64,000 nt of DNA from Anaerotignum lactatifermentans DSM 14214. Its GTDB lineage: Bacteria; Bacillota; Clostridia; Lachnospirales; Anaerotignaceae. Below, piece after piece: positions 47,919 through 58,763 of this stretch; the stretch's first letter is position 1; the number at the start of each line of letters is the position of its first letter. The notes below the pieces were generated by a model that had not been told where the DNA came from, did no database searches, and saw only the letters and a program-made list of their open reading frames with translations. Made by a program: the position numbers and the translations under genes. The stretch covers positions 1 through 64,000 of the forward strand of contig NZ_FRAH01000008.1 of NCBI RefSeq assembly GCF_900142265.1. The letters run 5' to 3'.

Positions 47919-49939
47919 TTATCGCACCTCCTCATGGGTTTTGGATTTTTTGTCTGCCGCTCTCGGCGGCATGGGACGGCGAAGCCCCTCCAGGACGGAG
48001 GGGCGTGTACTTTTGGCAACAATGGTTTCCTGCTGGCCGGGGGCCTTGCTGTCGATGTTGAGCAGCGTGTCCAGCTCCGTCAACCGGGCCGATTTCTCCC
48101 GCAGCTCATCCTCATAGGGGAAGGGCCTGCCGACTTCTTCCTTTGCGGCGGCCTGCTGCTGGTAGAGGTTATCAAGCTGGGCTTTCACGCTTTCCAACCG
48201 CTGGGGCATCTGCGCCAGGGCATTGTCAATGCGAGTCAGGTTGCCGCGCGGGTCTACGCCAAGAGTGGCCTGATGGGTCATCTGGCCTTTCAGTTGCAGG
48301 GTGTATTCCTGGCGGAAGGCATCAAAGGACACCGACATGGCGAAGCCCCGGTAACTTCCCACCTGGACCGGCTCGGCGTTTTTCACTTCTTTGCAGGCAT
48401 CCAACAGGGCGGCACCGGCGTTCTCCTTGTCGGTGAGGGTATCGCCCCGCACCTCCATCCCAGCAAAGCTGTCCGCCGGGTGGGGATGGGCAGCCAGCAT
48501 TTCCATATCTGCCTCAAGCCCCTTGATGAAGCCTTTGTGCTTTTCGATCTGCTCCGGGAAGTATTTCAGCAGGTTATCCTCCATCTGGTACTGCTTGCTC
48601 TGGTGGTCGGCCTTCATCAGCTTCAGACGGGACACATCCACATCCAGGTCCATACGCTCCTTGATGCGGGGGTCCCCGGCGCACAGGGCCTTGATCTCGG
48701 CAAAGGAGAGTGCCGTTTCATCCACATCATCACAGCTTCGCACCGGCGATTTCGAGGACATGATCTGGCTAATGAATTTCTGCTTGTTCTCCACCGTCTG
48801 CCAGAGGTATGCGTCAAAGGTCCCCTCAGTCACATAGCGGAATACATGGACCTTTTCATTCTGGTTGCCCTGGCGCTCAATGCGGCCCTTCCGCTGGGCC
48901 AGGTCGCCGGGCCGCCAGGGGCAGTCCAGGTCATGCAGCGCCACAAGGCGGTCCTGCACATTGGTCCCAGCCCCCATCTTTTGGGTACTGCCGAGCAAAA
49001 CGCGCACCTGGCCGGTACGGACTTTAGAGAACAGCTCCTTTTTCCGCACTTCAGTATTGGCCTCATGAATAAACGCAATCTGTTCGGCGGGCATCCCCTG
49101 GGCGATGAGTTTCCGCCGGATGTCCTCATACACCGTAAAGGCCGGTTCAGGCTCCGGCAGCGGCACCGCATCTTCCAGGGCGTGCAGGGTCGGATTGTCC
49201 AGCGCCTTCGCCACTTTTCTTGCGGGGCTTGCCTGGGGCGTGGAAATATCGCAGAATACGAGCTGGGTCAGCTTATCCGCCTGCCCATCCCGCCAGATCT
49301 GCATGATATTGTCCACGCACTGATTGACTTTGGTTCCCGGCTCATCCGGCAGCAGCGGATTGATGATCCGCTGGTCCAGCCCCAGCTTGCGGCCATCGCT
49401 GGTAATCTTGAGCATATTGTCCTGCCTGGGGTCGATGCTCCCGCCGTGTACCTTGGCCGCCCGCTCGGAAAGGGCCTTTACCATCTCCTTCTGGTGTTCG
49501 GTGGGCTGGGCCACGATGTTGTGATATTCTACCTCCGGGGTGGGAAGATGGAGCTGGTCGGCGGTCTTGATGTCCGCGATCTCTTTGAACAGGTTCATCA
49601 GCTCCGGCAGGTTGAAGAACTTGGAAAAGCGGGTCCTGGCCCGATAGCCGGTCCCTTCCGGGGCAAGCTCCAAAGCGGTCACTGTCTCCCCGAAGCGGCT
49701 GGCCCAGCAGTCAAAGTGCGCCATGCCCAGCTCCTGAAGCCGGTCATATTGGAGATACCGCTGCATGGTGTAAAGCTCTGTCATAGAGTTGCTGACAGGG
49801 GTGCCGGTGGCAAAGACCACACCGCGCCCGCCTGTGATTTCATCCATGTACCGGCACTTGGCAAACATATCGCTGGATTTCTGCGCGTCCGTAGTGGAAA
49901 GGCCCGCCACATTCCGCATTTTTGTATAGAGGAACAATG
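47919..49939 (-). CDS. Helicase-methylase, 3' exon
   Basis: The exon encodes the helicase C-terminal part: VFATGTPVSNSMTELYTMQRYL (motif III region), MGAGTNVQDRLVALHDLDCPWRPGDLAQRKGRIERQGN (motif V-VI). A coiled-coil C-terminus (about the last 200 residues) follows. Translation from the intron-derived upstream sequence is not expected; it is joined to 52,770-58,527 after splicing at 49,940/52,769. Joined coding length 7,779 nt is divisible by 3 and gives 2,592 aa. Confidence 0.88.
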
Positions 49940-52769
49940 GTGATAGGTAATCCTTTGAAGCAATCTCCGGATTTTCCCCCACCTCACGCCGGGCGTGCAC
50001 CTTTCAGCGCACCCGGCCTACCATCAAACTGATTTACTTTCTTCCTTCAGATTTCAATACCACTGCATCCTCACGGGTACAGCGTACTCACAAATTTCAC
50101 GATTTGAGTTTTTCTCGGTATTTCATAATTTTGCGCACCGCCTTTGCGTCTAGCTCAGGCGGTATTGGGCTGTTATGAACCATGCGGTGGCACGATTCGC
50201 AAAGCCATGCCAGATTGGTAACTTTATTGATTCTTTCGATTGGAAGCTGGTTGTCGATGTGGTGACAGTGTTTTGGAACTGTTATGGAAAATGGTTTTCC
50301 ACAGCATTTGCACTTTCCCTTATCCCGGTTATAGGCATATTCCCGATTCATGAAGTATTCAAAGTTTGCTTTCCAGCCCTTTCCGTCTGCATAGCAGGCA
50401 AGGGCAATGTCCTCCGGGGTGTTAATGGACGACCGGTCACAGGGCAGCGGTTTGTGCTTGTTTCGGTAATTGACGTACCGCCTGCGACCTTCTGCCGTAT
50501 AAGGCGTCATCTTCTGGTCAAACGGTTTGCTCTCATACCGGCTGTGCGTAATAAACGCATAGGTGATTCCAAACCATTTTCCCTCAATGGGAATTGCGAA
50601 GGTTTTGCTTTCATATCCTTCGTGCCTGTGTGGAAGATTGCAGAGTGTTTTCAGCGGAACCTGCATCTGGTTATACTGTTTCGGGAACAGCTTTTTCCAA
50701 ACGGCCAGCGCCGCATTGTTTACCCTGCGGTCGATTGCATGATAGGCGTGTGAACAGATGGATGGCTGGTAATATTGCGCCAGCCCCAGAATGATGGAAT
50801 TCACATACTGTATCTGGGCGGCCTGTGTGTTTGGTTTGGAATACAGTTCAATACGGTGTACCTGTTCCAGCAGACTGCCAATCTTTTTGGACAGCCGTTC
50901 CATATCCGGCAATGGTTTTCCCACCAGATGTTCCGTCCACGTTGCAGGGTTCGGTGTTTTGCGCTTTCGCTCCGCCTTGACGATGTAACCGAGGAAATGT
51001 ATCCCCCCTTTCCGCAAATCGGTTACATAGGTCTTTTCCTGCGACAGTTCCAGTTTCAGTTTTTGCCTAAAGTATTTTGTCAGCTCACGCTTCATACGGA
51101 ACGCTTCCTTTTCCGTAGAAGTCAGCACCACCCAGTCATCTGCATAACGGAAGTTATACTTTGGCGTGGTTCCTGCCCATTTCAGCCTGCGTGTATCGTT
51201 GCATTTGTGCTTGCATTTGCGATGCGGCTCCATATAGGTCCGCCCCACATACCAGTCAAAATCGTTCAGATAGATGTTCGACAGCAGAGGGGAAAGGATT
51301 CCTCCCTGCGGTGTGCCTGTTGCCGTTTGATGGTACAAATCCCGTTCAATATACCCGGCTTTCAGCATTTGGCTGATGATTTTCAGCACCCGTTTATCAT
51401 GGATGCCCATTCGCCATACTTTTTGAAGCAGTATCCGATGGCTGATGTTGTCAAAACACCCTTGAATGTCACCTTCCACTGCCCACACAGCCTGGTCGGG
51501 GGATTTACACCCGGCGTTGATTACATTGACAATATCCCGGATTGCGTGCTTTTGCGCCCGGTAAGGGCGGAAGCCATAGCTATGCGGATAAAATCTCGCC
51601 TCGCATATCGGCTCTATGATTAGCCGCACACATTCCTGCATGATTCTGTCCAGTACCGTAGGGATTCCCAGCGGCCGCATTTTGCCGTTGCTTTTTGGAA
51701 TATATTCACGGCGGGCTGGTTTGGGCTGATATTTGCGAAAACACGATTGAATCAATAAAATCAGTTCATCTTTTGGCATTTGCAGATAGTTGTCCATCTT
51801 CATCTTGTCCACTCCGGCAGTTTTACTGCCCTTGTTGGACTTGATGTTATGGATGGCGGTAACAATGGTGACTTCGTGCGCCATTGCTTCCACCAGTCCG
51901 GTGAACGAAACGCCTTGCCTGGATTTCTCATAGAGCATATCCTGAATGGCTTTTAGTTCCGTTTCCGTTGAAAATCTGACGTTCAAATGCACAAGGCTTT
52001 CACCTCGCAGTTCGTCACCCATCTTTCAGGGAGTTATTAGATTTTCGCTTTGTGAAATTTGTAAATCAGTTTGACTCGTACCCTTCGCCGTGGAGCATTT
52101 CAGCCCCGTGTAGCTGGCTTTCCCAGCCTCAGACTACTATGGTACGGCTGACCCCCTGCAATGTTCATCGTGCTGCAACACTCCGATTGCAGATTCTCAA
52201 ACGTTCCCAAATCTCTATCCTTGTGGTCGCTCTTTACATTGACCGCTGAAGCCCTTAGGCCGCTACCTTACACCGGGAAAATCCAACCGTGCTTTGAATC
52301 ACAGTTTTTGCACGGTTCCAGACGGATATTTCATTCCGTCGGGCATATGCAGAAAAACCAGCCACATATACCTTTTCCAATTTTCACCCTTTCGGATGCC
52401 TGTCACTCTTACGATGCTGCATAGCTTACACTTACGGATAGCCATAGGCTTGCGGAGGCCCGCTCCATTATTATCCATGCCTCTCTTGCAAGAGGTTTAG
52501 GTTTTCAGGCTACGGCTTCACCACGCTCTTGTACCTCGCCCGATTTGCAGATGGGCGACGCACAGTGGAGTATTAGCCCGCGTACTGCCTGCGGCTTGAC
52601 AGACCGCTCTCGGATTGCTCCTTTCCGGCATTGATTCTGTACGGCAGGGGAATTTCACCCCTGATTTCGAGATTTGAGTTCTCTGTGGTATTGTCTTGAT
52701 TTACAAGTGCTACCACATGGCGCTGTTCGTCCTTGCTGTCAACAAGGGCTTATGCGCAACGTTTCGCAC
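49940..52769 (-). mobile_element. Group II intron (2,830 nt) inserted in the helicase gene
   Basis: The 5' end is GTGCG, the consensus for group II introns, at 52,769. The 3' end is ...TATCAC at 49,940. A domain V-like stem (GGCCGGGTGCGC TGAAA GGTGCACGCCCGGC) lies at 49,988-50,017 and a domain VI-like part follows. The exon's last seven bases AAAAACC (52,770-52,776) pair with GGTTTTT in the intron (52,353-52,359), a plausible IBS1/EBS1 match. The intron encodes the maturase in domain IV. It sits 7 codons after the DEAH box. Confidence 0.88.
50097..52022 (-). CDS. ltrA: Group II intron reverse transcriptase/maturase (LtrA type)
   Basis: The 641-aa protein has reverse transcriptase motifs including YADD in FRYADDWVVL and QGGILSPLLSNIYLNDFD, a maturase X domain, and a C-terminal HNH nuclease with zinc ligands (CKCCGKPF ... 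HCHHIDN ... CESCHRMVHN). All domains look intact, so the intron may be active in splicing and mobility. ORF start at 52,022 (MGDELRGES); the ribosome site is weak. Confidence 0.92.
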   Translation of the reverse strand: MGDELRGESLVHLNVRFSTETELKAIQDMLYEKSRQGVSFTGLVEAMAHEVTIVTAIHNIKSNKGSKTAGVDKMKMDNYLQMPKDELILLIQSCFRKYQPKPARREYIPKSNGKMRPLGIPTVLDRIMQECVRLIIEPICEARFYPHSYGFRPYRAQKHAIRDIVNVINAGCKSPDQAVWAVEGDIQGCFDNISHRILLQKVWRMGIHDKRVLKIISQMLKAGYIERDLYHQTATGTPQGGILSPLLSNIYLNDFDWYVGRTYMEPHRKCKHKCNDTRRLKWAGTTPKYNFRYADDWVVLTSTEKEAFRMKRELTKYFRQKLKLELSQEKTYVTDLRKGGIHFLGYIVKAERKRKTPNPATWTEHLVGKPLPDMERLSKKIGSLLEQVHRIELYSKPNTQAAQIQYVNSIILGLAQYYQPSICSHAYHAIDRRVNNAALAVWKKLFPKQYNQMQVPLKTLCNLPHRHEGYESKTFAIPIEGKWFGITYAFITHSRYESKPFDQKMTPYTAEGRRRYVNYRNKHKPLPCDRSSINTPEDIALACYADGKGWKANFEYFMNREYAYNRDKGKCKCCGKPFSITVPKHCHHIDNQLPIERINKVTNLAWLCESCHRMVHNSPIPPELDAKAVRKIMKYREKLKS

Positions 52770-55700
52770 GGTTTTTATAGTTGTGCGCCTCGTCCACAAA
52801 GAGCCGGTCCACGCCGAGCTGTTCAAAAGTTACCACATCATCCTTGCGGCCTTCCGCTTGCAGCTTTTCCAGCCGGGCCTCCAGAGATTTCTTGGTCCGT
52901 TCCAACTGCTTGACTGTGAAGCGTTCCCCGCCGCTGGCCTCCACCTCGGAGATACCCTCGGTGATTTCCCATATCTGCTCCCGTAAAAGCCGCTCCTGGC
53001 GTTCTTTGCTGATGGGGATTTTCTCAAACTGCGAGTGTCCGATAATGATAGCATCATAGTCGCCGGTAGCGATCCTGGCGCAAAACTTCTTGCGGTTGTG
53101 TTTCTCGAAGTCCTTTTTGGTTGTCACCAGGATATTGGCCGAAGGGTACAGCCGCAAAAACTCCGAAGCCCACTGCTCGGTCAGGTGGTTCGGGACCACA
53201 AAAAGGGATTTCTGGCATAGCCCCAGGCGCTTGGCCTCCATTGCAGCGGCCACCATCTCAAAGGTCTTGCCAGCGCCCACCTCATGGGCCAGCAATGTAT
53301 TTCCGCCGTACAGCACATGGGCAATGGCGTTTTTCTGATGCTCCCGCAGGGTGATGGACGGGTTCATGCCGCCAAAGACGATATGGCTGCCGTCATACTC
53401 GCGTGGTCTGGTACTGTTCATTTCCTCATTGTACTGGCGCACCAATGCCTGCCGCCGCTCCGGGTCTTTCCAAATCCAGTCCTTAAACGCCTCCCGGATG
53501 GCCTGCTGCTTCTGCGCGGCCAGGGTGGTTTCTTTGGCGTTTAACACCCGGCGCTCTTTTCCATCCGCATCCTCCACTGTGTCATAGATACGGACATCCC
53601 GCAGGTTCAGGCTGTCCTCCAGGATTTTATAGGCGTTGGCCCGGTTGGTCCCGAAAGTAGTGTAGGCGGCCACATTGTTATAGCCCACAGAGTTTTTCCC
53701 CGTCACCTGCCATTCAGCGGTGTAAGGGACATACTTCACCTCGATCACATCCCGCAGATAGGGCGGGGTTTTGAAAGTTTCGTACATAAACTGCTGGATG
53801 TATTCCTTGTCAATCCAGGTCGCACCCAGCCGCACCTCAATCTCAGAGGCATCCAGGTCTTTAGGCTGGGCAGCGGTGAGCGCCTCCACATTGACGGTAA
53901 ACGCCGGATCGCGCTCCGCCGCCCGCTGTGCCTGGCGCAGCTTCTGCCGGACATTGCCGGACAGGTATTCATCGGCGGTCACATAATGGGGCGAGCCGTC
54001 CGGTTCCGTAATCCCCGGCACCTGGAAGATCACGCCCCGCAGTTCCTCGGCCAGCTCGTCCCCGGTCCTGCCGGTGAGCGAAGCCATATAGCCCATATCC
54101 ACACAGGCTTTCTCCGAAATGGAGACTGCCAGGGCTTCGGCGGCGGTGTCCACGGAGGCCACCGCCTCATGGGGCTTAATGGTCCGCTTGGTGAACATAT
54201 CCGCCTTGCGTTCCAGCCTGCCATCCTCGTCCAGCACTTCCAGCGCACAGAGCAGGTAATAGCTGCTGTCATCGGCAAAGGCCAGCCGGTTCGCCCGGTC
54301 ATTGATAAGGCCGTACTTGGCAGAAAAGGCATCATAGAGCCGGTTCAGCTCCGCCATCTGTTCCCGGATGGCGGCATCCGGCATGGAGGCGTTCATTTCC
54401 AGGTCGATGAGCCGCTGCACACAGTCCCGCAGCTCCACCAGCCCTTTGACGCGGGCCTCGGCGGTAGCGTTTAAGTCCGGGCGCACCATGCGGCTGTTTT
54501 CTCGATAGTACACCGCGCCATCGACCACTGTGTAAGAATAGTTTTTCACATCCGGGTCTGCCGGGAGGGAGGTGTCGATGTCCTCGCCTTCGCCCAGCTC
54601 CGGCAGCTCGGCCTCGGTATAGCGGCCCTGGATATGCTGCATCGCTTCATGGAGCTGCTGTTCCAGGTCTGCGCCTTCTCTCGGATTGCAGACAAGCTGG
54701 GGGCCAAACGGCCCGGTCACAATATCCAGGTCGCCCAGCACCATTTCCGGGTGGGTACGGAAGTAGCGGTTCATGGTCACATGGTCGTGTCGTTCCCGCC
54801 CATCTTTATCCGTATAAGTGTTTGTGTGTAACAGGTCTGTCTCCACCCATTCCGGCAGCGGCTCACCCTGCATCCGGGGGACATCCCGCTTTTGCAGGAA
54901 AACAATGTCCATCGCTATGTCTGTCCCGGCATTGGCCCGGAAGGTAGTGTTCGGCAGGCGGACCGCGCCCAGCAGGTCGCAGCGCCGGGCCATATACTCT
55001 CTGGCGTGCGCGTCCTTTTTGTCCATCGTGCCGCCGCTGATGCCGTTGGAGGTGATGAAAGCGATGATGCCGCCTGCCCGAACCTTGTCGATGGTCTTGG
55101 CAAAGAAGTAATCGTGGATCAGCAGATTGTGCCGGTCATAAGGCCGGTCACTCACCCGGTAGTTGCCAAACGGCACATTTCCGATGGCAAGGTCAAAGAT
55201 GCCATCCGGGTACTGCGTTTTCTCAAAGCCGTTGACCTCGATGCGGGCATTGGGGTAGAGCTGGCGGGCGATGCGCCCGGTGATGCTGTCCAGCTCCACG
55301 CCGTACAGCTTGCTTTCGCTCATGCTCTCCGGGAGCATCCCGAAGAAGTTGCCCACGCCGCAGGACGGTTCCAGAATGTTGCCACTGTGAAAGCCCATCT
55401 GCTCCACGGCCTCATAAATGGCGCGGATCACCATAGGGCTGGTGTAGTGGGCGTTCAGGGTGGAGGCCCGCGCCGCCTCATATTCCTCCGGGGTCAAAAG
55501 CTCCTTCAGCTCGGCATACTCTTTGGCCCAGGCGGTTTTGGACGGGTCGAAAGCCTCCGGCACGCCGCCCCAGCCCACATAGCGGGACAGCACTTCCTGC
55601 TGTTCCGGGCTGGCCTGCTGGCCCGCCGCCTCAAGTTCTTTCAACAGCCGGATGGCGGTGATATTGGTCTGGTATTTGAGCCTCGGTCCGCCTTCCCCCA

Positions 55701-58527
55701 GGTGATCGTCCGTGATGCGGAAGTTCTGCCCGGTTCGGCGGGGCTGGTCCGTGTTTTCCTGATGGTCAGCCTGCTCCGCAGATGGGGCTGGTTCCGGCTC
55801 ATCCACGCGCAGCCGCTCCACCACCACATCATAGGGAAGTCCATTTTTGTCCCCCGGATAGACCGTTACCGGTTCAGAAGTAATTTCCGGCGCAGGGGTT
55901 TCTTTTTCCTCCGGCGTGAACAGTCCGGCGTTTCGCTCATCCTGACGCAGCCAGGTTTCAAACTGCTCCCGGCTGATGACATCATAGCTCCAGGCATAAG
56001 GCCCGGTGTAAATGCGGACAGAGTTATCCTCAATGGCATCAATCGTGCCGGTGATGGGGTGGTCGGGAGCGGGGAGCGTCACATGGTCGCCCACCTGATA
56101 GAACGGAGTTCCTTCCATGAGAGGGGTGTGCCGGTCTGCAAAGCCTTCCGGGTCCTGAAAGAAGCCGTCCTGCTCCTTTACATACAGCCCCCGCAGAAGC
56201 GGTGCAAGTTCCTCCCAGCGGTATGCCAGGGTCGCAAGTTTTCGTTCCTCATGGTCCAGAATTTCCACCTCAACGCTGGTGGTGAAGGTGCGGTAGTCCG
56301 CTATATCCCCGGTCACAAGGTCCATCGTCTCCACACGCCCTGAATACAGCTCGGAAAGGCGTTTGGCGATTTTGGTGTTGCCCTCGCCATCCCGCAGCCA
56401 GCGGGAAATATACTCCTTGTCCTGCCAGGTAAACAGGCCGGAAGTCAGCACTTCCCGCAGGTCCTGGTCCGCTTTCTCCGGGGCGGCAGAAAGGAATTCA
56501 GTAATGGGACCGTTTCTCAGGTCGTTTTTCAGAAGCTGCTCAAACCGCTCCCGGCTCTCGGCCCGGAAGATGGGGTAAGCCATGCCGGAAGGAAGAAGCT
56601 GTACCATATCCTCCCGCAGCTCCGTGATCTGGTATTCCTGATTTTCCAGATAGACCGTATCGCCTTCATGGTAGACCGGCGCGGCAGGGTCATAGACCTT
56701 TTCCTCCGGGATGGCCTGCTGGATGGCCTCGTATTCCTCATCGGAAACGGTAATGTCGATCTCATGGGTCGGCTCCCCGTTCCCGATGGTAATGGTGTCT
56801 CCCTCGCGGGTGACAGGCTGGCCGGATAAGTCCGGCGCAGGCGGCTCCGGCCTTGCCTCGTCCTGTTTCTCGACTGCGATGGCATCCACATCCCGCATCA
56901 CCTGGCGGATGAAAGGGTCATTGTCCAGCCTTTCCGGGTCTGCCACCTGACCGTCCACAATCCCACGCTCGGCCAGGGCCTCCCGGATGGCGGTAGGGTC
57001 GATGTTGTCAAAGCGGTCCTGTTCTTCTTGAGTATAGAAGCGGTCCTCCTTGATGAGCTGGGCGATCCGGCGCTGTACTTTGGGCCACGGCACATCGCCC
57101 GCCGCGCCATCCGCTGTGACAGGAAAGGCTGGCAGCGCATCGCCGTATTCCTGCCGCAGCCAGGCAGCGGTGTCCTTTTCACGGGCATGGTCCTTCATGT
57201 AGCGGACAACCGCGTGCTTGCTCTCGATATTGCCGTTCCATTCCTGGATGGCGGCATCAATGTCGGCCTGGGTAAGCGCCCGGCGAGGGGCCGCCGGTGC
57301 TGGCGGGGTCGGTTCCGGCTCCGGGACAGCAGAAGGGCCAGACGCGAAAACGCCTGGCCCTTCATCAATCCGCCGTATTTGTTCCTGTTCCGAGGGGAAC
57401 AGGGTTAGCTGTATATAAGTTCCGTCAGAAGGATTTCCTCCGCCTGAGCTTTGCAGTTGTTCATCAGCCCCACCCAGGTCATCGGATCGCGGGCTTTCAG
57501 TTCCTCCGTCACGCCCGCTGCCTGCATCAGCTCCGGCATCATCTGCTCCAGACGCCGGTTCATGGTCTGCTCGATCTCGTTCAGGTGCGGGTACAGTTTC
57601 CCGCTCACCATCATGGCGTTGAACAGGACTGGCCGATGCTCCTTCAGATAATCCCGGCGCATCCTCCCGTACCGGCCCAGGGGCTTCGTTTCCTCCAGCT
57701 TCAGGTCGGGGATCAGATAATCTCCGTTCTTGGTGTAAGTCAGGTTGTTCTCCATGTGTGACGCTCCTTTCTGCGAATTTGGCTCGTTCATAGTTTTGGA
57801 TGGTAATGCCGATCTGCCGCAGCACCTGCTGGTTGCTCTGGCTGACCGCCGTTCCCAGGGCGGCCACCGCCTCCGGGGTGTTGAAATCGAAGATACTTAA
57901 AAAGTCCTCATGGTCGAAGTAGCCTTCCGGCTCCAATCCACACCGGGACAGCAAAGAGTAGGTAATGCTGACCGTTGCGGCATTTCTGAACTGCACTCCG
58001 ATGTTAAATTCATCATAGCCTTCCAGAAAGCTCCCGTCAACGATGTCGAGGATGTCCCGCTTGTGTTCCACCCAATACTCGCTGACAAGCTGGGCCGCGA
58101 TGCTTTCAAGCTGTTCCGCCAGGTTGTTTTCCGGCGGCGCGCCAAACCGCTCGGTGAGCGCCTGGACCACCGCAGCTTCATGCTCCGGGCGAAGCTCCCA
58201 CAGGAAGGGGTGACGGGAATTTTTCCGCAGGCCGGTGTCGGAAATGTCGAACACATACCGAAGCCGGGGCTTTTCGCGGGAATTATCTACCAGAGCGATG
58301 CCCTTGGAGCCGCGCCGCACATACCGGCGCATGGTGTCGTTCCAGAGGTCGTATTCCGCACAGGCCGTTGCGTCCGGGCGCTGGGCGAAGATCATAAGCT
58401 GCTCGTGGAAGGGGTACTTATACAGCCGGGAGGCGGTGGTGAGAAATGCCGTCCACCTCTGCCAGCTATCCGTCAGGTGGGTGGCGGTGTAGCTGGCCAT
58501 CGCAGAATAAAATTCCAGGTTACTCAT
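52770..58527 (-). CDS. Giant SNF2-type helicase/DNA methylase, 5' exon
   Basis: The exon gives about 1,919 residues; with the 3' exon the spliced protein is 2,592 aa. N-terminal part unknown; a disordered Gly/Glu/Asp/Arg-rich linker (about 260-395); then an N6-methylase-like core (NILEPSCGVGNFFGMLPE; NPPF-like NVPFG in AIGNVPFGNYRV); then helicase motifs HEVGAGKT (Walker A, near 1,800) and VDEAHNYKN (DEAH). It is the hallmark gene of Tn1549-type elements; suggested roles are replication/transfer and anti-restriction. ATG start overlaps the stop of the TTRAP gene. Confidence 0.9.
57405..57755 (-). CDS. TnpV-family protein, overprinted inside the helicase gene
   Basis: The 116-aa protein has its own strong ribosome site (AAAGGAG, 8 nt, ATG) at 57,755 and the TnpV hallmarks (NGDYLIPDLKLEETKPLGRYG, RDYLKEHRPVLFNAMMVSGKL, AAGVTEELKARDPMTWVGLMN). 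It lies fully within the 5' exon of the helicase on the same strand in another frame, exactly where the helicase frame encodes a low-complexity charged linker. TnpV proteins of unknown function occur alone in related elements; a fragment also lies at 33,495. Confidence 0.82.
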   Translation of the reverse strand: MENNLTYTKNGDYLIPDLKLEETKPLGRYGRMRRDYLKEHRPVLFNAMMVSGKLYPHLNEIEQTMNRRLEQMMPELMQAAGVTEELKARDPMTWVGLMNNCKAQAEEILLTELIYS

Positions 58528-58762
58528 CATAGGCATTGTCCTCGCTGTCAAAATCCGGGTACAGTTCCAGCTCGGCAAATGCTTCATCGGTCATGGCGGA
58601 CAGCTTTGCAAGGGCAGAGTCGGTAAGCTCCAAAAGCTCCGTTTCATCTGCGCCCAGGTAGCCGCGCATCTCGGTGAGGGCCTCGATCAGCTCCTGGCGG
58701 GTCCCGTCCCCGGAATTGTAAATGCACATCAGGTTGATTTCTTCAAAGGTAAAGTTGTTCAT
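58520..58762 (-). CDS. Transposon-transfer assisting protein (TTRAP family)
   Basis: The 80-aa acidic helical protein MNNFTFEEINLMCIYNSGDG with LTDSALAKLSAMTDEAFAELELYPDFD at the end matches the TTRAP family found before the helicase gene in Tn1549-type elements. Its role is only inferred from position. It overlaps the helicase start and abuts the ArdC-like gene (1-nt gap). Confidence 0.85.
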   Translation of the reverse strand: MNNFTFEEINLMCIYNSGDGTRQELIEALTEMRGYLGADETELLELTDSALAKLSAMTDEAFAELELYPDFDSEDNAYDE

Positions 58763-58763
58763 A

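Noticed and set aside
47079-49943. Plus-strand 954-aa frame opposite the helicase 3' exon
   Set aside because: Antisense shadow of a GC-rich gene; no start site or family match.
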